Source of the DNA: Microbacterium kunmingense | Lineage (GTDB): Bacteria > Actinomycetota > Actinomycetes > Actinomycetales > Microbacteriaceae | Assembly (NCBI RefSeq): GCF_023155745.1 | Contig: NZ_JAKNUS010000007.1 | Coordinates: 62,001 to 126,000 of the forward strand | Reading direction: 5' to 3' | DNA length: 64,000 nt | Shown: in pieces, positions 60,237 through 64,000 of the stretch | Numbering within the stretch: position 1 is the stretch's first letter | Layout of the letters: each line of letters opens with the position of its first letter | Translations under genes and position numbers: made by a program | The notes under the pieces: generated by a model | Databases searched by the model: none | Seen by the model: the letters and a program-made list of their open reading frames with translations, nothing else | What the model was told of the DNA's origin: nothing

Positions 60237-62857
60237 GCGTCAGTACTTCCTTCGGGCGTCTGGGGGGTGTCGGGTGCATCCGCCTCCTGCGGCACCGCAC
60301 CGGCCGGGAGGTCTGGGTCGGCCGCCAGACTCGAGTCTGCCTCGGGTGCCTCGCCGTTCTCTGTGAGATTGCGCTCGGAGTTCCTGGCGATCGCGATGAT
60401 CCGGTCATCGTCGCCGGCACGGGCGAAAACGACACCCATCGTGTCGCGTCCCTTGGCAGGCACCTCGGCCACCGCAGAGCGTACCACCTTGCCGCTGGCA
60501 AGAACCACCAAGACCTCGTCGTCGGCGGAGGCGATGAGACCGCCCGCGAGCACCCCGCGGTCCTCGGTCAGACGGGCAACCTTGATGCCCAGTCCGCCGC
60601 GGCTCTGGCTGCGGTACTGGTCGACCGACGTGCGCTTGGCGTAGCCGCCTTCGGTGACGACGAAGACGAATCCGTCGTCGGAGACCACCGACGCCGACAG
60701 CAGCGAGTCGTCGCCTCGGAACGACATGCCCTTCACGCCCTCGGTCGCGCGGCCCATCGGGCGAAGGGCCTCGTCGGTGGCGGTGAAGCGCAGCGACATC
60801 CCGTGCCTGCTGATGAGCAGGAGGTCGTCTCCATCGTTCACCAGCAGCGCGGAGACGAGCTCGTCGCCGTTCTCCTCATCGGCGCCGCGGAGCTTGATGG
60901 CGATGACCCCGCCCTGGCGGTTCGTGTCGTACTCGGTCAGGCGGGTCTTCTTCACCAACCCACTGCGCGTGGCCAGCACGAGGTGCGTCGCGACGTTGTA
61001 GTCGCGGATGTCGAGGATCTGCGCGATCTCCTCACCCGGCTGCAGCGCCAGGAGGTTCGCCACGTGCTGACCCTTGGCGTCGCGGCCCGCCTCGGGCACT
61101 TCGTAGGCCTTCGCCCGGTAGACCCGTCCCTTCGTGGTGAAGAACAGCAGCCAGTGGTGGGTCGTGGTGACGAAGAAGTGCTCGACCACGTCGTCGGCGC
61201 GCAGCTGCGCACCCTTGACGCCCTTCCCGCCACGGTGCTGCGAGCGGTAGTTGTCGCTGCGGGTGCGCTTGATGTACCCGTCACGGGTGACGGTGACGAC
61301 CATCTCCTCCTCGGGGATCAGGTCTTCGACCGACATGTCCCCGTCGAATCCGGGCAGGATCTCGGTGCGACGGTCGTCGCCGAACTTGTCCACGATCGCG
61401 GTCAGCTCGTCGCGGATGATCTCGCGCTGACGCGCGGGGTCGGCGAGGATCGCGTTGAACTCTGCGATCTGCGCCTCGATCTCGCGCGCCTCATCGACGA
61501 TCTTCTGGCGCTCCAGCGCCGCGAGGCGGCGCAGCTGCATCGCGAGGATCGCGTCGGCCTGGGTGTCGTCGATGTCGAGGAGGGTTTTGAGCCCTTCCCG
61601 CGCGTCGTCGACCGTGGGCGACCGACGGATGAGCGCGATGACCTCGTCGAGCGCGTCGAGCGCCTTGAGGTAGCCGCGCAGGATGTGCATCCGCTCCTCG
61701 GCCTTGCGCAGGCGGAATCGGGTGCGCCGGACGATGACGTCGATCTGGTGGGTGATCCAGTAGGAAATGAACTGGTCGAGCGAGAGCGTGCGGGGCACGC
61801 CGTCGACGATCGCCAGCATGTTGGCGCCGAAGTTCTCCTGCAGCTGGGTGTGCTTGTACAGGTTGTTCAGCACGACCTTCGCCACGGCGTCGCGCTTGAG
61901 CACGATGACCAGGCGCTGGCCGGTGCGGCCCGAGGTTTCATCGCGGATGTCGGCGATGCCGGTGATCTTGCCCTCGCGTGCCAGGTCACCGATCTTCACG
62001 GCCACGTTGTCGGGGTTGACCTGATAGGGCAATTCGGTGATCACCAGGCAGGTGCGGCCCTGGATCTCCTCGACGTTGACCACCGCGCGCATGGTGATCG
62101 AACCGCGGCCGGTGCGGTAGGCGTCCTTGATCCCCCGGGTGCCGAGGATCTGCGCCGCGGTGGGGAAGTCGGGGCCGGGGATGCGCTCCATGAGCGCCTC
62201 GAGCAGCTCCTCGCGCGTGGCATCCGGATTCTCCAGTGCCCACAACGCGCCCGCGGACACCTCGCGGAGGTTGTGGGGCGGGATGTTGGTGGCCATACCG
62301 ACCGCGATGCCGACCGAACCGTTGACGAGAAGGTTCGGGAAGCGCGCCGGCAGCACGACGGGCTCCTGGGTGCGTCCGTCGTAGTTCGGCTCGAAGTCGA
62401 CGGTCTCCTCTTCGATGTCGCGCACCATCTCCAGCGCGAGCGGAGCCATCTTCGTCTCGGTGTATCGGGGAGCAGCCGCGCCCTGGTTTCCGGGAGAGCC
62501 GAAGTTGCCCTGACCGAGCGCCAGCGGGTACCGCAGGGCCCAGGGCTGCACCAGCCGGACGAGGGTGTCGTAGATCGGAGCGTCACCGTGAGGGTGGAAC
62601 TGACCCATCACCTCGCCGACGACGCGCGTGCACTTGGAGAACGCCTTGTCGGGGCGATAGCCCCCGTCGTACATGCCGTAGATCACGCGACGGTGGACGG
62701 GCTTCAGTCCGTCTTCGACGCGGGGCAGCGCACGGCCCACGATGACGCTCATCGCATAGTCGAGGTAGCTGCGCTGCATCTCCAGCTGCAGGTCGACCTG
62801 GTCGATGCGTCCGTGGTTGTGTCCGGCGTTGGCGTCGGGACGCTCGTCGTCAGCCAT
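60233..62857 (-). CDS. gyrA: DNA gyrase subunit A
   Basis: The 874-residue subunit cleaves and rejoins DNA. Motifs are the winged-helix region [15 protein letters not shown], the quinolone-determining segment [15 protein letters not shown] (residues 88-101) and catalytic Tyr132 in APRYTE. The C-terminal half has the beta-pinwheel repeats with GyrA-box-like QRGGKGV (written [10 protein letters not shown]). At the positions equal to E. coli Ser83 and Ala84 this protein has Ala93 and Pro94, while Asp87 is conserved as Asp97. It is followed by DUF3566 with an ATGA overlap and stands 65 bases after gyrB. Confidence 0.98.
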   Translation of the reverse strand: MADDERPDANAGHNHGRIDQVDLQLEMQRSYLDYAMSVIVGRALPRVEDGLKPVHRRVIYGMYDGGYRPDKAFSKCTRVVGEVMGQFHPHGDAPIYDTLVRLVQPWALRYPLALGQGNFGSPGNQGAAAPRYTETKMAPLALEMVRDIEEETVDFEPNYDGRTQEPVVLPARFPNLLVNGSVGIAVGMATNIPPHNLREVSAGALWALENPDATREELLEALMERIPGPDFPTAAQILGTRGIKDAYRTGRGSITMRAVVNVEEIQGRTCLVITELPYQVNPDNVAVKIGDLAREGKITGIADIRDETSGRTGQRLVIVLKRDAVAKVVLNNLYKHTQLQENFGANMLAIVDGVPRTLSLDQFISYWITHQIDVIVRRTRFRLRKAEERMHILRGYLKALDALDEVIALIRRSPTVDDAREGLKTLLDIDDTQADAILAMQLRRLAALERQKIVDEAREIEAQIAEFNAILADPARQREIIRDELTAIVDKFGDDRRTEILPGFDGDMSVEDLIPEEEMVVTVTRDGYIKRTRSDNYRSQHRGGKGVKGAQLRADDVVEHFFVTTTHHWLLFFTTKGRVYRAKAYEVPEAGRDAKGQHVANLLALQPGEEIAQILDIRDYNVATHLVLATRSGLVKKTRLTEYDTNRQGGVIAIKLRGADEENGDELVSALLVNDGDDLLLISRHGMSLRFTATDEALRPMGRATEGVKGMSFRGDDSLLSASVVSDDGFVFVVTEGGYAKRTSVDQYRSQSRGGLGIKVARLTEDRGVLAGGLIASADDEVLVVLASGKVVRSAVAEVPAKGRDTMGVVFARAGDDDRIIAIARNSERNLTENGEAPEADSSLAADPDLPAGAVPQEADAPDTPQTPEGSTDA

Positions 62858-62922
62858 CAGTTGTCTCTACTTTCTTCGTTCCGCCTCGTCGCACCGAGAC
62901 GTCGACGCACAGGGTCGAGTCG

Positions 62923-64000
62923 TCAGATATCGAGGAAGCGCACGTCTTTGGCGTTGCGCTGGATGAATCCCCGGCGCGACTCGACGTCTTCTCCCATGAG
63001 GACGGAGAAGATCTCATCGGCCGCCGCCGCGTCGTCGATGGTCACCTGACGCAGAATCCGCGTCTCGGGATTCATCGTCGTCTCCCACAGCTCGTGGTCG
63101 TTCATCTCGCCGAGACCCTTGTAACGCTGGATGCCGCCGTCGTTGGCCTTCGGGAGCCGGTTGCCGCGCGCCTGTCCTTCGACGAGCATCGCATCGCGCT
63201 CGCGGTCGCTGAACGCGTACTCGTGATCGGCGTTCGCCCACTTCAGGCGGAACAGGGGCGGCTGTGCCAGGTAGACGTAGCCCGCCTCGATGAGACCCCG
63301 CATGTAGCGGAAGAGGAGCGTGAGGAGAAGCGTCGTGATGTGCTGACCGTCGACATCGGCATCGGCCATCAGCACGATCTTGTGATACCGCGCCTTGGTG
63401 ATGTCGAAGTCCTCGCCGATGCCCGTGCCGAAGGCCTGGATCATCGCCTGCACCTCTTTGTTGCCGAGGGCACGATCAAGGCGCGCACGCTCGACGTTGA
63501 GGATCTTGCCGCGGAGGGCGAGGATCGCCTGGGTCCGCGGGTCGCGTCCCTGCACGGCCGAGCCACCGGCCGAGTCACCCTCCACGAGGAAGATCTCGCT
63601 GATCGACGGGTCTTTGCTCGTGCAGTCCTTCAGCTTGTCGGGCATCGCCGCCGACTCGAACACGCTCTTGCGCCGCGCGGTCTCGCGGGCCTTCCGTGCG
63701 GCGAGGCGCGCGGTCGCGGCGTCGATGGCCTTGCGGATGATGTTCTTCGCCTGCACGGGGTTGCGGTCGAACCAGTCGCCGAGCCGATCGCCGACGACCT
63801 TCTGAACGAAGGCCTTCGCCTCGGTGTTGCCGAGCTTGGTCTTGGTCTGCCCCTCGAACTGCGGCTCGGAGAGCTTGACCGAGATGACCGCCGTGAGCCC
63901 TTCGCGGACGTCCTCGCCCGAGAGGTTCTCGTCCTTCTCCTTCAGGAGGTTGTTGGCCCGGGCGTACCGGTTCACCAGCGCCGTCAGTGCCGCGCGGAAC
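62923..64000 (-). CDS. gyrB: DNA gyrase subunit B, C-terminal part
   Basis: The reading frame continues past the right edge, so only the last 359 codons are present: the end of the transducer domain ([20 protein letters not shown]), the TOPRIM domain with [14 protein letters not shown] and [11 protein letters not shown], and the C-terminal tail [10 protein letters not shown]. GyrB supplies ATPase and metal-binding functions. It is the first gene of the gyrB-gyrA-DUF3566-tRNA transcript visible here. Confidence 0.98.
   Translation of the reverse strand, partial: FRAALTALVNRYARANNLLKEKDENLSGEDVREGLTAVISVKLSEPQFEGQTKTKLGNTEAKAFVQKVVGDRLGDWFDRNPVQAKNIIRKAIDAATARLAARKARETARRKSVFESAAMPDKLKDCTSKDPSISEIFLVEGDSAGGSAVQGRDPRTQAILALRGKILNVERARLDRALGNKEVQAMIQAFGTGIGEDFDITKARYHKIVLMADADVDGQHITTLLLTLLFRYMRGLIEAGYVYLAQPPLFRLKWANADHEYAFSDRERDAMLVEGQARGNRLPKANDGGIQRYKGLGEMNDHELWETTMNPETRILRQVTIDDAAAADEIFSVLMGEDVESRRGFIQRNAKDVRFLDI

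Overview
The window is GC-rich (about 70 %) actinobacterial chromosome, most likely Microbacterium or a close relative in Microbacteriaceae. This rests on gene content and order: gyrB-gyrA-DUF3566-tRNA-Ile-tRNA-Ala next to ppiA, a rhomboid protease, crgA, a class E sortase, pabA/trpG and the pknB-pknA-pbpA-rodA-pstP-fhaB-fhaA cell-wall signalling block, plus NucS, a fused MrpAB antiporter subunit and DUF3072. That order is typical of the neighbourhood of an actinobacterial chromosomal origin, so the right end should lie close to oriC. No phage, insertion sequence, CRISPR array or defence island is visible.

Layout. 1-6.6 kb: partial TerC; ArsR regulator with a tandem SRPBCC protein; a two-component system with a PepSY lipoprotein-like output gene and candidate regulator boxes; DUF808; an Atu4866 protein fused to what looks like a barrel-less amidohydrolase; a VOC protein. 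6.7-17.3 kb: purL, SRPBCC protein, two paralogous unknown proteins, a GntR/ABC cassette bordered by palindromic repeats, DUF3072, chorismate mutase with a HerA-like ATPase, an AI-2E family permease. 17.3-26.4 kb: repeat-rich gap, lactonase-like protein and purA, Pr6Pr protein, DUF1254/DUF1214 protein, argG, penicillin acylase family protein. 26.4-35.1 kb: complete Mrp sodium/proton antiporter operon, then a divergent LacI regulator and MFS transporter sharing an operator. 35.1-44.5 kb: nucS, HAD phosphatase, coiled-coil protein, rhomboid-like/MprF-like fusion, cold-shock protein, FadR-type regulator, GNAT acetyltransferase, a decayed DrrAB-type ABC transporter, a formaldehyde dehydrogenase family gene, tRNA-Leu. 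45-54 kb: fhaA to pknB. 54.3-64 kb: pabA, small membrane protein, sortase, divergent crgA, rhomboid, ppiA, unknown protein, YbaK-type deacylase, NUDIX, two tRNAs, DUF3566, gyrA and partial gyrB.

How the genes work together. The fhaA-pknB block runs as one mostly translationally coupled operon: Ser/Thr kinases PknA and PknB and phosphatase PstP control RodA and PbpA, the elongation or division peptidoglycan synthases, through FHA-domain readers; CrgA, sortase and the PabA-family amidotransferase sit beside it. The Mrp genes overlap by four bases at each junction and should make a stoichiometric membrane complex.

Window-wide signals. At least sixteen genes have a TANNNT -10 hexamer ending six or seven bases before the start codon, which predicts leaderless mRNAs. 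The 9-mer GGATGCCGC (either strand) occurs far more often than base composition predicts. Three unrelated families of intergenic palindromic repeats (about 74, 63 and 19-73 bases) fill gaps. These, together with the predicted operators, are the least explained features here.
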